Below are positions 23,736-35,140 of a stretch of DNA of 64,000 nucleotides, one piece after another (position 1 is the first letter of the stretch; every line of letters begins with the position of its first letter). Source of the stretch: Anniella stebbinsi (Eukaryota > Chordata > Lepidosauria > Squamata > Anniellidae); contig JARDYH010000004.1 in NCBI GenBank assembly GCA_029215795.1, forward strand, positions 203,960,017-204,024,016, given 5' to 3'. Made by a program: the position numbers and the translations under genes. The notes below the pieces were generated by a model, which did not search any database, had not been told where the DNA came from, and worked only from the letters and a program-made list of their open reading frames with translations.

Positions 23736-25139
23736 TATGTGTCTTACCATGTGATGGATGCATGCTTCGACCCTGTCTTCAGACATTGCAGAAAAAGTCT
23801 TCCAGTTACCCCAGCTGGATTTACTGCTCCAAATTGTTTCTTGTGAACCAGCAACATTTTCCATCTATGCCATCTGAAGCAGAATTTCTTTTGAATAGTT
23901 ACTGATGTTGTTCAATATATAACAACCTATCCAAAAGACCTCTTCTCTAGAATCATACTGAGTCTTTTCAAGTAATAGATTGCTAACTTCAAATTAAATA
24001 CAAAATTCATAGTAGTGATTTTTGTATTATTATTCTAGTCAGTGTTCCTTACCAACGTGCTGAAATTCCCCCTTCTTAATCTTATTCAGAAGATGTCCAT
24101 ATGTCTCTTCTTATCCCACTGTAACCTTGGAACTTTTCTTTGCCCCTATCAGAAATCATTTTGACACATGAAGAGTGATTGTTTTAAAGGGTGGGTGGAA
24201 AGTAATAAAAGAATCTCCTGCTGGTTTTGAAGAACCCTAAAATTAATGAAGCAGTGGTGGGGGCACTCTTTTCCCTACCTCTGAAACTAAAGTTAATGAT
24301 GTGGATGGAGTTTACTAAATCTTGGGGTGAGGAGTTGAATAAGTGCTATAAAACCATTACAGTTCATCAATGACATATCTGTTCCAGATGATGCTTTCTT
24401 CTCTAACCTACTTTAAGTGACGTCAGTTATTCCCCTGAGGTCAGCGAAGAAGCAAAAGGCTAGGTATATGCCATTGTGCAAGATGGAGGCTCCAGGTTGT
24501 TTATTTTTAAAGCTATAAAAATTCACATTGAGATTCTGAGGTCCTGAACTTGGATGGAGAAGTTGCTCTCTTAATGAAGATTAAGGATGCTGGCTTAGAT
24601 CTGGGATGCTCAGTTAGAGATCTTAAACCCTGGATTGTTCAGTAAGTACTACCAGACATGAAACTGTTGCATAAAGCTATTAAAGCCAAATCCTGGAGCC
24701 ATTCCAAAGGTCTACGTTGCAAATAATACCACCAATAAAAACCGGTAAGGAAAAACCACAATGGATGTCTTCATGGGTTTCAATTTTGTCATCTTTGATT
24801 GTTTTACGAGATTTGCAAGCAAAGCATTAAAATCTGTCCCATTGACTATTTTTTAAAAGGTCACAAATTGTGTGCTCTAAAGACCCTGGTAAGCAAATAT
24901 TTTCATAGGAAGGAAGCTAAAAAGAATACTGTATTTTGATACTTTGCTGACAAAATGGCATAATTCCTTTTTGGTTTGAGCCTGAAGGCAGACTTGTCTG
25001 GGAAAGGTAGGCTGTTTTCAGTGGCCTGTATCTGGGAGACTTGTTTCTTAGGGCTATATGTTGTAAAGTGATAACATATAGTCCTAATGCTAAACTAAAG
25101 GATCAAAACCAAAAAGGTACCCCAGGTTGGTCAAAGCAT

Positions 25140-26290
25140 CCTTGACTGCTTATTTCTCTTGTCATTTTTAGGCTAGTACAGATATAATCCTGGGAGCGAG
25201 ATCAGTTGGTGGTTCTCTGAACGATTTGCTTCATTTTATGGAGAGAAAGTTGATCACATTTGACTTGTTTTGGACTCCTATATTAAGGCAAATCAGAGTG
25301 GTGTAACCTCAACAACTGTTTGTTCGATTGTTTTGGATTAGTTTCAACTTGTGGATCTTGAGAATGTGAACACGATGTTTGGAGCAGGGAGGGGCCTGTG
25401 TACTCAACCCTTGCCCTTCTTGGTTGATTAAAGGTGGGACTGATGCTGTGGCTAAGGGAAGTGATTAATACCTCTTTGTGGGAGGGGTTGTTTCCTCTTG
25501 CTTAAAAGAGACTGGGTTCAGACAACACGATAACCAATGGTGGTTTAAATAGTTGACAGTTGGTTATTTAACCCACCATGGGTTAGCATGTTGTGTAGTG
25601 GGAGTTTTTAAACTAACGGTTGGTTTTTTGGCTGAAATAACCAATGCAAATTAACAAAGCTTTGCAGAGTTGGTTATTTGAACCACCATTGGTTGTCATG
25701 TTGTGTGGAGAGTACCGTTGGTTATTTCCTTGGCCACCGTTGGTTATTTTGCCAGCCATAGAGTTGCAAGGCAAGAGTGGTCAAAGTGGTGGCTACCACT
25801 CTAGTCCAGCTGGGAGGATAGATTTTTGGCAGCAATGGCTGATGGGATACTAGTGGGAGGACTGAGGGGGAGAGAGGGTGGGGGACGAGTGAGTCAACTC
25901 AGCATGGACTAATAATCAACTTAACATTGATCCTAATCCACACCACAGTTTATTATGTTGTGTGGGGAATATCCCCTTGATAAACAACAGTTGAGTTGAT
26001 TATTACACCACTGTTGACTATCATGTTGTCTGAACACAGCCAGAGGCAGTAATTAGACCTTTATTAAACCTTTGCATGACCCAGGAGTTGTCTAACTATA
26101 GGCAGTTTCAAATGTACCATTCTTGGCTAACCTGATCAAGAAGGTGGGGCTGTTGCAATTCCAAACACATCTGGTTGAAACTGATTATCTGGATCTTATT
26201 CAATAGGGCTTTTGGCTGGGATACAGGATTGAGATGGTTTTGACTGCTTTGGTGGATGGCATATACCAGGAATGGAATGTGGGGAGCACA
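25140..26290 (+). mobile_element. CR1/L2-clade LINE ORF2, sense, interrupted
   Basis: Translated fragments (with frameshifts) match the LINE at 1-1745: a part like 'VDLEDVEHVFG' near 25350, then 'ALKEAVIRPLL' and 'ELSNYRQFQMYHSWL' (the conserved NYRPVSNLPF region of RT) after 26044. The open frame is broken by a 532-bp TIR element at 25510-26041. The LINE piece joins a CR1 3' end near 26300. Confidence 0.75.
25510..26041. mobile_element. Harbinger-like TIR MITE inside a LINE
   Basis: TIRs are GACTGGGTTCAGACAACACG and, inverted, GGCTGTGTTCAGACAACATG. Flanking triplets are AGA at 25507-25509 and 26042-26044. Removing the element and one AGA restores the LINE reading frame across the junction, which confirms the borders. 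Internal repeats such as 'GGTTGGTTATTT' and 'CCACCATTGGTT' recur in both orientations. There is no transposase. A 3-bp duplication and 'TTCAGACAACA' termini fit PIF/Harbinger, although AGA is not the usual TWA. Confidence 0.85.
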
Positions 26291-26299
26291 TCTCTATTC

Positions 26300-26720
26300 T
26301 CTTGATGGAGGTGTGCAAAATTATGCATGGTGTGGAAAAAGTAGATAATACTAGAATCTGGGGGTCATTCTATGAAGCTGAATGGTGGGAGATGCAGACC
26401 ACATAAAGTACTTCACACAGTGCATAGTTAGACTATGGAATTCACTACCACAAGATCTAGTGCTGGCTGCCAACTTGAATGACTGTAAAAGGGGTTTGAA
26501 TAAATTCATGGAGAATAAGGCTATCAATGGCTATTAGTTACTATAGTTATATGCCACCTCCAGTATCAGAGGCAGCACAGCTCTGTACACTAGTTGCTGG
26601 AGAACATGAGTGGGAGAGTGCTACATGTACTATACTAGATGCATACTCTTGGTTGGATACTAGATGCATACTCTTGGTTGGATGCAGCATGGCTGTCCTT
26701 ATGGTTCTTATGGTTCTTAT
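26300..26720 (+). mobile_element. CR1 LINE 3' end, sense
   Basis: It runs from 'CAAAATTATGCATGGTGTGG' through 'CACACAGTGCATAGTTAGAC', 'AATAAATTCATGGAGAATAA' and 'CACCTCCAGTATCAGAGGCA' to 'CAGCATGGCTGTCCTTATGG'. It contains a tandem duplication of about 25 bp near 26635-26685. It is the same family as 59553-60066. Confidence 0.85.
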
Positions 26721-28197
26721 GAGATGGGTAACTCCATCTCATAATCCACCCTTGAGGCAACATAGACATGTGAAAGAATGGCATTGGAGGCAGAAGGATG
26801 CAGTCTATCAGAGTAGATCCTTGGCCTACAGCCTCCACTCCCTTCTCAAAGGGACCCTTTGGCATGACTGGTTGCTGACCAGAGGAGTAGAGACTCCAAC
26901 TGGAAGTTCCTGTAGCGTTCCACGGAACATGCTGCTCTTCCACATCTCCTTGTTATTGCAATGGGCGGGGGTGGGGGAGAAGGAAGCAGGAGGAGAGAGG
27001 GTAGTAGGTGAGCCAAGTTCATTCCTATAATGTCACAACTGATTGTCCTGCAAACTCCACATTTATACCGCTTCAAATCTGAAGTGAAGCGGTGCTGTGG
27101 GGGGAGGCACTTCCCCTTTAAACTATCATCAGGCCTTAAGTCACATCTGCAACTCCTAAAAGACAATAAATGTCTCCAAGTCTGAATCACTGAGTTCACC
27201 CCACCCCCATAAAATTCAATGAGGCTTGGATGCAATCAAAGCAACCTTTCTGCAAACTCCAAATTCCTTATGTGCAGGACCATTGTGGTGAACTAACTAT
27301 ACACAATACGCTTTACCCTACATAAGTAAATAAATCCCAATGGGGGTTAAACAAGTACTTGAGCCTTGAGCCGAATCTCTTTCACCCTCAATACACATTT
27401 TTATATAGCTGTTAAAGAGCAGCGAAACCCAATCCTTGCATTTTTCCATTTTCCCACCGTCTGGTAGGTTGAGAACACAGCCTCTTGAATGGTGTCTTTC
27501 CCAGATGGTTATTTGGACGGTACCCCTCCTTCCAATTCCCTTGATTATTGCTGTTAAAGTGTAATCAAGAGAAATGGTTGCTTCAAACGTAATTAAGATT
27601 AATCAGAAAGGCTCTGATGTGCTTCTTTGGAACTTAATAATCCAGAGGGAGGTTCCAGGACCTGAGATGGTGAGAGATGCCCTTGGCAATTTAATCAAGG
27701 AATCTATTTGAATTGTTCTCCAGAAACAATATTGATTTCCCCCCTTTTTTGGGTGTGTGTGTATGTGTGAATTACATTATTCCCTTCCTCTTGCACTTCT
27801 GATGTTCATTTTAGAACTCACACAAGGAAAATGTGAACTGTACATGACAAGGCAGGCTGTACTATCACATGAAAACAACTATAGGTGTATTAATGAGATC
27901 AGTCCTACACATTTTAAAATAGGAAAGTTATTAGCGCCCTCATTTTCCATTCTAAGAAACCATCACTTTCAGGAAGGCAATTATTTATTTTGCTAGAACT
28001 AAGCTTTTATCTTCCTATTTCTGCAAAGGCTTCCAACAACTCTTCTCCGATTACGCTCATTTTCTCTGGCATATCTTGTGAAACATTTGACATGTGGAGA
28101 TCACATGCAAACAATTTATGTTACATGTTCAGAATAATTTAATGATAGCTTAACTTCCGGCAAAGAAGGTAATGGCTAGAGAAGAAGCTTGATTAGG
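26721..28197. other. unclassified intergenic stretch
   Basis: No gene is seen. A purine-rich block lies at 26960-27010, and an imperfect hairpin around 'GCTTCAAATCTGAAGTGAAGC' at about 27070-27090. The part 27540-27720 has several homeodomain-like TAATTA/TTAATC sites and no sign of a transposon. Confidence 0.5.
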
Positions 28198-28322
28198 GGC
28201 GCAATCCTATGCATGTTTAGAGAGAGAAAAGTCCAACAACTCCCAGTATGCCCCAACCTGGGTAATGCTGGGAAGTGTATGACTTTTTTCTCTCTCTGAA
28301 CATGTATGGGATTGCACCCTTA
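28198..28322. mobile_element. palindromic MITE, class II
   Basis: It begins 'GGCGCAATCCTATGCATGTT' and ends with the inverse, 'GAACATGTATGGGATTGCAC'. The inner blocks 'AAAAGTCCAACAACTCCCAG' and 'GTATGACTTTTTTCTCTC' face each other. It is better preserved than the copy at 14371. Confidence 0.75.
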
Positions 28323-28424
28323 AGCTCTTAAAGGGGTAATTGGTTAGGCTGGATTGATCTTGTCATAGGTGGCAGTCTCCTGTTGTATCTAAGGTGAAGT
28401 TGTTTCTGTCAATGCTTAATTCCT

Positions 28425-28650
28425 TAGCAGAATGTTCTAGTCCTGATGGGCATGTGCTACCTCCAGTATCAGAGGCAGTAAGCCTATATACACCAGTTGC
28501 TAGGGAACATGGGTGGGATGGTGCTGTTGCATTCATGTCCTGCCTGTCATCCTTGGTTGATAATCTGGTTGGCCACTGTGTGAACAGAGTGGTGGACTAG
28601 ATGGAACCGTGGTCTGATCCAGCATGGCCATTCTTGAGTTCTTATAATAG
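28425..28650 (+). mobile_element. CR1 LINE 3' end, sense
   Basis: It carries 'CTACCTCCAGTATCAGAGGC', 'GGCCACTGTGTGAACAGAGT', 'GGTGGACTAGATGGAACCGT' and 'GGTCTGATCCAGCATGGCCA', then TTCTTGAGTTCTTATAA, so it reaches the true 3' end of the family. Confidence 0.85.
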
Positions 28651-30124
28651 GGTATCTTGTGACAAAAGAAATGTGAAAGGATAGTAACCTGGATATAATG
28701 CTAAACCATGGTTGAGTGTTTTGGGAACAAGCAGCAATGTGACCTAAAGTTTGTGCACTCTTCCCTCTCCTCTCTTTGCAGGGGAAGATGGGTAGCGCCA
28801 CATTTTCATTCTGAATAAGCCACAGTTTTTCAGAACATCCAAATTTGGGAAACAATGGTTTATTCCAGGGGATGGTGATTTGGGGAACCTTGGGGCCATT
28901 TTCCATTCCTTGAACCCACCCCCTCAAAGGGTGCCCTCCTACTGCTGCTGCTGCCATCCTGATGAAATTTGGTGGTGTACTGGGGGAAAATAGATGAGCC
29001 TTTGTGATGGATTTCTGCTGAAATTTGGCACCAAGCTGCCTTTTTTTGGAGGGAGGCAGGGCTGCTTCCACACTGCTAAATATTGGTAGCACAGTAGCAC
29101 ATGTGGAATTGCAGTAGAGGCCAGGAGGGCTCTAGAGACCCCTGGTTTATTCTAATTTCAAGGATGGGGAGAAACCGATTGCTACTCGCCATAACTCCTT
29201 GCTGCTGCTGGCCACCATTTTGGTATAGTGCCATTTCAGGATTTTTCTGGAGAAAGCAAAATGATCCCTGTCAGCAGCAAGGAGGGGAAGCTGGTGAGTT
29301 TTGCTTTCTGTCCTGAAAATTAGATCATACGGACTCCCCCAATTCCACAGGAGGAGGCAATTTTCTCTCAACCCTAATTCTAAGCTTTTTGGGAAAGGGA
29401 ACCTGTTTTTTTTCCCTTTTATCTATGAAATGCCAGGCACATTGATAGGAAATGATGTTTTTTGTGGGGGAGCAACAATTCCTTGAAGGCTACTTGAATC
29501 AATCTATAATCAAAGGAAAAAAATGAATAAAAATTGCTGAACGAGCAATGCTAGATTTCAGTGACAGCTTTGCATAAATCTGACCCCTTGGCTTGGGACT
29601 CTTTGCTTTTTCCAGCCACTAATGTCAGGCCTTTGTTTTTCTAAGACTATTCAGCTGTAAGTGAAACTCTCACAGCATTCAGGGTGTGTTTCCCTGCACC
29701 CTGCACCCCCACCCCCACTTCAATCAACATCATTTTTCAATTATGAGAAGAGTGGGGGCTGAGGGAGAGAAAGCATGTGAATTGAGAAAAGCTCCTAATG
29801 GTTTTTCCAGTAAAATAATAATATAACTTAAAAATAGCAAAGTCTCATGTTTGTGCACACACAACGCACGCATCTCCAAAACCCCCCCTGTAAATAAAAT
29901 TGATGTTTTGGCCGAGGCTTTTAACAACAAACATCATTTTATGTTTTTGTGAATTTTTATTGCCTTCAATTTTGCAACAAGTTGGGAAGCTGAATCCATC
30001 CATGATTGGCTGGAAAGTAGGGAGAGGTCCAGATGGCAGAGTCCTTCTCAACACCATCACCAGTGCTTGTACATTAACCTGGACATGTATAAAGATAGCA
30101 AAGTGGTTATCTTTCAAAATCAGT

Positions 30125-30295
30125 TATGGGTGCCATTTTTTTTAAGAGGACATAAGTTACAGGAGGATAGATCTCAGTTGAACATGAGGAAAAACATCTT
30201 GATGGTGTGAAGAATTCAACATTCACCCAGATGGTGTTGGGCTCTCCTCCATCTCTGGAGGTTTTTTTGCCTGTGGGACGGACGGGCTGCACTCA
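30125..30295 (+). mobile_element. CR1 LINE 3' fragment, sense
   Basis: 'AACATGAGGAAAAACATCTT' and 'GGGCTCTCCTCCATCTCTGG' match the 'CATCAGGAAAAACTTC...GGCTCTCCCACC' section of the copy at 6545. Both ends are lost. Confidence 0.6.
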
Positions 30296-30819
30296 CGATA
30301 AGTCAAAGTGGGAAAAAATGAATATGAAATTATTAACTCTAGCTTTTTCTTCTGCTGCTATTTTGACCATAGGTTATGCCAGAGCAAAACTTGATATTCC
30401 TCAGCAAATCTGGGATACTGAACTTCAAAATCATTGAAGTCATAACAGAGGGGCAATTATGCCCACTAATTACTTAATTTGAGCAGCCCCAAACTCAGTA
30501 AAGAGTTTATGTTAGCTAAGTTTAATGTTTTACCATCTGTGTTTCTGGAAGATAGATGTAAAAAAATCCCTTCTAGTGAACAGTTATGCCCTGTGAGGTG
30601 GAAGAAGTAGAAAGAGTGGGATACATTCTTTTATTGAGACCTACAATCTTTTCTTATAACCCCGACTATACAAAAAATTCCCAGCAGAACTGATGAATTT
30701 TATTTAGAGTAACTCTAGTCTGACTGGAATTCTCAGGTCATGATTAAAGTGAATAGATTCTGCGCTGTGTCCACCATTGGTCGGGGAGAAGTGACAAATC
30801 AACATTGTTGAATGTTGTA

Positions 30820-30955
30820 TAGTTGGATTTTTCTTGTTCTTTCTTAGTAGAGTTTGTATAGTCCCATTTTTAAATTTTTAATTGTATTTTATTGCTTTAA
30901 TAGTTCTGATATGCTGGTTATTTACTGTAATAAACTGAACTGAACTTGAGGTTTT
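30820..30955 (+). mobile_element. LINE 3' tail, sense
   Basis: A T-rich stretch passes into 'GTTATTTACTGTAATAAACT'. It resembles a LINE 3' UTR; no coding part is present. Confidence 0.35.
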
Positions 30956-31304
30956 CAATCTGAGAGGTTGGACAGCTATTTGTTGGGGAACATTGAGCTT
31001 TAGAATTCCTGTATTGAGCTTGGGTTGTGCCACATTCCCTACAAGATCCCCTCCAAATCTATGATCCTCTGACTTGACCTAGCAAGAACAAACATTACAA
31101 CTCCCCCCTTTTTACCTTGGACTAGGTGTAGAGCCCCTGATTAGGATGGACATCCAACAGGGTCCACAAGGGTGGTGGACTCCCCCGTGTCCAGCCCTCA
31201 CATATCCAATCAGATGTGTTCAGCCTGTGTCCAAGCGCTCATGAGCCCCCTGCATGTGCTCAGTTGCGGGTGCGCCCTGACTTCCGGCATCATACCCTTT
31301 CCCC

Positions 31305-31645
31305 TCGCTGCATTAATGGCGGCTGCCATTAATGAAACGGGAAACGCACACTTTCTGGAGGCTTCGGAAATTGTGTCCCCCCCCTGCAACGATGGGGGCC
31401 TTAAAGGCCATATTAACACAAAGATACCCTTGTGTCAATAGAGCCTTTGAGGCCCCCACTTGTGTGTGTGGGGGGGGACACATTATTTCTGGAGCCTCCG
31501 GAAAGTGCGCATTTCCCCCTTCCACGCTAATGGCGGCCCTCATTAACGGAGTGGGGGGGAAATACGCACTTTCCAGAGGCTCTGAAAATTGCACACTACT
31601 CCCCGCTGAATTAATGGTGGCTGCTGTCAATGCAGCAAGCCAGTG
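31305..31645. repeat. three-part palindromic repeat (GC-rich)
   Basis: Left arm 31309-31386 ('GGAAACGCACACTTTCTGGA' then GGCTTCGGAAATTGTGTCC) is matched inverted by 31471-31538 ('GGACACATTATTTCTGGAGC' then CTCCGGAAAGTGCGCATTTCC). A third, direct-oriented unit follows at about 31540-31640 ('AAATACGCACTTTCCAGAGG'). Each unit carries 'TTAATGGCGGC'-like text and a C- or G-run. Confidence 0.75.
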
Positions 31646-31768
31646 TGGGGCCTGCTAAGCACTCGGCGGAGGCTCACATAGCCGGGTTTGCGGGAGTAGG
31701 CTGTAGGAGTGTCTGGGGCCGAGCTCTCGCAGGGTGAGCACTGGGCAATTTCAGCCACTCCTATTCGT

Positions 31769-31960
31769 GATCTGGATTAGGACCCCAGTGAAGGGGCTTT
31801 GATGCTTCCCCTGCACCCTGCTATGTCTAATGATCCCTAAAGCAAAGAGGTCACTATTTTACCATAGGAATTGCAGGAATGGCTCCATCCCCTCACATCC
31901 ATAGCAGGAGGGAGAAGGGTTAAAGCCCCTCCCTAGGTCCAAATCTGGATTGGGCCCCTT
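31769..31960. repeat. foldback repeat
   Basis: 'GATCTGGATTAGGACCCC' with 'GAAGGGGCTTTGATGC' and 'CCTGCTATG' is mirrored by the inverse of 'CATAGCAGGAGGGAG', 'GGTTAAAGCCCCTCCC' and 'AAATCTGGATTGGGCCCC'. It lies directly after the 31305 repeat and may be part of the same compound element. Confidence 0.6.
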
Positions 31961-32163
31961 GAAGATATTCTTAAAAAAAAAGGGAAAAAAAATGTAACTG
32001 TTAGCAAAGTCTTCAAAAGAATGCTGTTTTCGCCCTCATTGAAGCATCCTTTCTTGAACAGATCGTTTGCCTGAGTTGGGTCCTATCTGCTCAAAAGTAG
32101 GCTCTGTATTTGGTTCCTTTTCCTAGATTCTTGCATGCAGGCTCAACATTTGTGTCCTCTTGC

Positions 32164-32288
32164 AGTTGGAGGCTGGTGGTCCCAATGCCAGTGGGGTCAT
32201 GAATCTGCTCCGGGTTTCAGTCAGAAACCTAAAGGAGCTCTCCAAGGTGCTCCATCCCACTGACATTGGAGTCACCAGCCTCCACTGT
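32164..32288. mobile_element. palindromic MITE, class III
   Basis: The ends GTTGGAGGCTGGTGGTCCCA and (inverted) CAGTGGAGGCTGGTGACTCC form the TIRs. The centre is 'GGGTTTCAGTCAGAAACC'. A longer relative is at 42541-42776. Confidence 0.75.
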
Positions 32289-32424
32289 GTTCTTCAACAA
32301 CAGCCTGTGGTGAACAAACAGTCACTGAGCAGGAGGCAGAGTGAATTCAACACACTCCTGGCCCTGTCAAACCTGAGCACGAAGGTATAGACTGAGCTAC
32401 AAAAATTTAAAAGTGATGTGGGCA

Positions 32425-32700
32425 ACAGGAAAAGAATGGGACTTCCTGTTTCTGAAAATCCTAAACCAAGATCAAGGGGGTCCCCTCAAAGTGGTGGTCT
32501 CTCTTGGTCTCTGGAACTGCCTGCAAGGGAGGATAGGCTGGTCCCCTCACTTTTGTCCTTCCACTGGTAGGCAAAGACATTTTTTAAGCAGGCGTTTGGC
32601 ATATAAAATGTTACTGGTTAAATTGGTTGGTGCAGTTTATTGCTTTTATTGTATTTTAATGCATTTAATTTTGTGCTGTGTTTTAAATAAGATTAAGTAA
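32425..32700 (+). mobile_element. L2-type LINE 3' end, sense
   Basis: Residual frame 'SLGLWNCLQGRIG' (the usual 'LWNSLPEE' region at the ORF2 C-terminus) is followed by 'GCAAAGACATTTTTTAAGCA' and a T-rich 3' UTR with AAATAAGATTAAG. It is decayed. Confidence 0.6.
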
Positions 32701-33074
32701 AAATTAATCTGGATTATATTGTTGGCTTCCATGGGTGGCATAGAAATTCATTAAATAATAATAAAAAAGAAATCCCTGTCATTAAAATTAGCCAAAAGCT
32801 CTAAGCTTATTTCAAAAACAAACACAGTGATGTCAGTACCGTATATTGCAATTTAAGTAACCATCTCCAAGCAAATTGTTGATCATTCCCATGCTGCAAT
32901 ATGTGGAAGTTATTATTCCAGTAAAATGTAGTTATAAAATATCGAAATGGTGCTATTCCTGACCACCCAACTCCACCCTACTAACATTTATGAAAGTCTT
33001 TAACATGAAAAGGTAAGAAAAAATATGCCTGCCTGCTTAAACTTTGAATTTGTGGAACACACATTCAATTTCTA

Positions 33075-33270
33075 AATAAATAAATAAAAGCCATTAAATG
33101 CTTTTAAAAGCATGGTATTTTTTTTTAAAAAAAATTGAAGCAATTTTATCCTGCTCTTTAGCCAAAAAGGCTCCCAAGGGTGGCTTACGAAGATAAGAAA
33201 TAAGATAGTCCCTACCCACAGGCTTCCATTGTAAAAAACACAACATAAAAGGAAAAGGAGTTTGGAGGAA
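33075..33270 (-). mobile_element. L2-type LINE 3' end, antisense
   Basis: An AAATAAATAAA start is followed by 'TTATCCTGCTCTTTAGCC' and 'CTCCCAAGGGTGGCTTACGA', the antisense terminus of L2-type LINEs. Confidence 0.55.
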
Positions 33271-34702
33271 GGAGGAAAAAAAGCTCTTTGTTGCAAAGTT
33301 CATCAGGTCATGGGCACAATGGAAGGGCTACTAATTCCTCTCCCTCTGATTGTTTCAGCAGTTGGTAACAGGAGGTAGATGCTTCTCAGCTGGGACTAAG
33401 TCCAGGCATGATGGACATATGCCTGACAGCTGAACGACACATGGCAGTAGATGCATCACTGAAGCAGTGTGATTTTAAAAAATGTCAAAAAATAGAAATA
33501 GCAGATGTTGCAAGGAGATGATGTCTAATAAGTAGAGCAATGGTGCATGGGGAAGATGCTAACGATCCCCCCCAGTCCTACCACCTCATCCCAGCCCATA
33601 TTCACATCCTGTTAGTTGTGGGAGGGATGCTGACATTGGCACATGGTTTTCCATTCAGTTGCATGGATTTCAGCCAAATTAGGTATTAGTACTTGATTTC
33701 TACATTATTACATTTGTTGCACTGTTTAGTTGTCCTCTGTTCCTTTTACTCTTGCTATTGGGCCACATGGTGTTTTTGGTGTTCAGCATTAGGCCTCTGT
33801 CAGGCTTTTAACTGATCAGTGGATGACCAATGCTAAGAGATTTGCTAAAATGTTCACATCTGCAATTTTTACAGTGCAATCCTGTGCATGTCTCCTTAGA
33901 AATAACTTCCATTGAGTTCAGTGGGGTTACTCCCAGGTAAATGCCTTAATCTCTGATCTTTGTGATGTTCCCTGATGTAACGTTTTTATGAACTTTGCTG
34001 GGGGTGGGCTGAAATTATATTTCAAGAGCTGAAGGAATTTGAGGTCAGCAATTCGCCAGCTTATTTTCTTCACTTTTTTAAAAAAGCTATGAGTTTCTCT
34101 GATCTGTGATGTTTATGCAGCTTTGCTTTAGCACTCAGCTCTATGGTTTATTGAGTAGTTTCATTAGCAAACACAATCTTTGTAGGTCTTTACAATTCAT
34201 TAGCGAAAAGTTTCAGAATAGCTGTTTCATTGAAGGCGAATATCTTTCATGTTCTCTAACATACTCCATGTTGAAAGGGTGGGGGATCAATAATCCTGAA
34301 TGGTGATTGGCGTTTGGGTCACAGAACATGGAGGTTGCTAGCTTCAAGTGCCTCGTTATAGAACTAATTGCTACTGACTGTAAAGACGTAATTAAAATGT
34401 CGGGTGCAACGGCCGGCTCCCATAATGCAAGGGCTGATGGGATACGGGGCAGAGCATTCAGAGAACTCAAGTGTTCATCTAACAGGTTTGTCGTTAGCAT
34501 GTGGTTAAGGAAATTGGGAACCAGATGGGTTTATGATGTCCTGTGCGATCATTAGGATTGTGGTGAGTGCTAACCACAGAGAAGCACAGTTAAACTAACC
34601 ACAGAGCCCTCAGTGTCTTCTGAATGGGCCCACTGAGTATGCTGACTGATTTCTACTACTTGGAATTGTTTACATGCCTTTTTAAAGGTTTTTATAGGCT
34701 AA

Positions 34703-34845
34703 GTCAGCCTTTCCCAAAATGGTGTCCTTTCTAAAACATGGTGTAAATGTTTCAGACTACAATACCCATCAGACTCAGTTGGAGATGCTAGAAGTTGCAG
34801 TCCAAAACATCTGGAGGGTACCAGGTTGGGTGAAGGCTGCTCTAA
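34703..34845. mobile_element. palindromic MITE, class I
   Basis: Starts 'TCAGCCTTTCCCAAAATGGT' and ends with the inverse sense ('CATCTGGAGGGTACCAGGTT' then GGGTGAAGGCTG). The core is 'GACTACAATACCCATCAGAC' facing 'GAAGTTGCAGTCC'. Confidence 0.75.
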
Positions 34846-34979
34846 GGCTCTTGTGGGGGTTTTAGTATAGCCAAAGACCTTTTCCATGTTGTAGGTGATT
34901 GGATAATTTTAGTATAGAAATATATCAAAACTATATAGAAATATTCCTATGGTCTTTTCGGCATTGGGTTAAAACCTCC

Positions 34980-35140
34980 TTATTTTACATTTAAATTTGT
35001 ATTTTTAAGCTGGTTGAAATAGATTTTATACCTTTCAGTTTTACTGTATTTATGTTTTATACTGTTTCTATTATAGTGAATATTTGCAAGGGTTGTGTGT
35101 ATACCACTCTGAAATCCTCTTTTGGATGAAGATGGAGTCT
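34980..35140 (+). mobile_element. LINE 3' tail, sense
   Basis: T-rich sequence followed by 'TGTATACCACTCTGAAATCC' and 'GGATGAAGATGGAGT' resembles an L2-type 3' UTR end. Confidence 0.4.

Noticed and set aside
26527..27030. 167-codon plus-strand open frame
   Set aside because: Its first half is CR1 3' UTR sequence and the remainder has no recognisable motif; chance.
28547..29092. 181-codon minus-strand open frame
   Set aside because: It begins in unique sequence and ends in an antisense CR1 fragment; there is no domain and no splice context.
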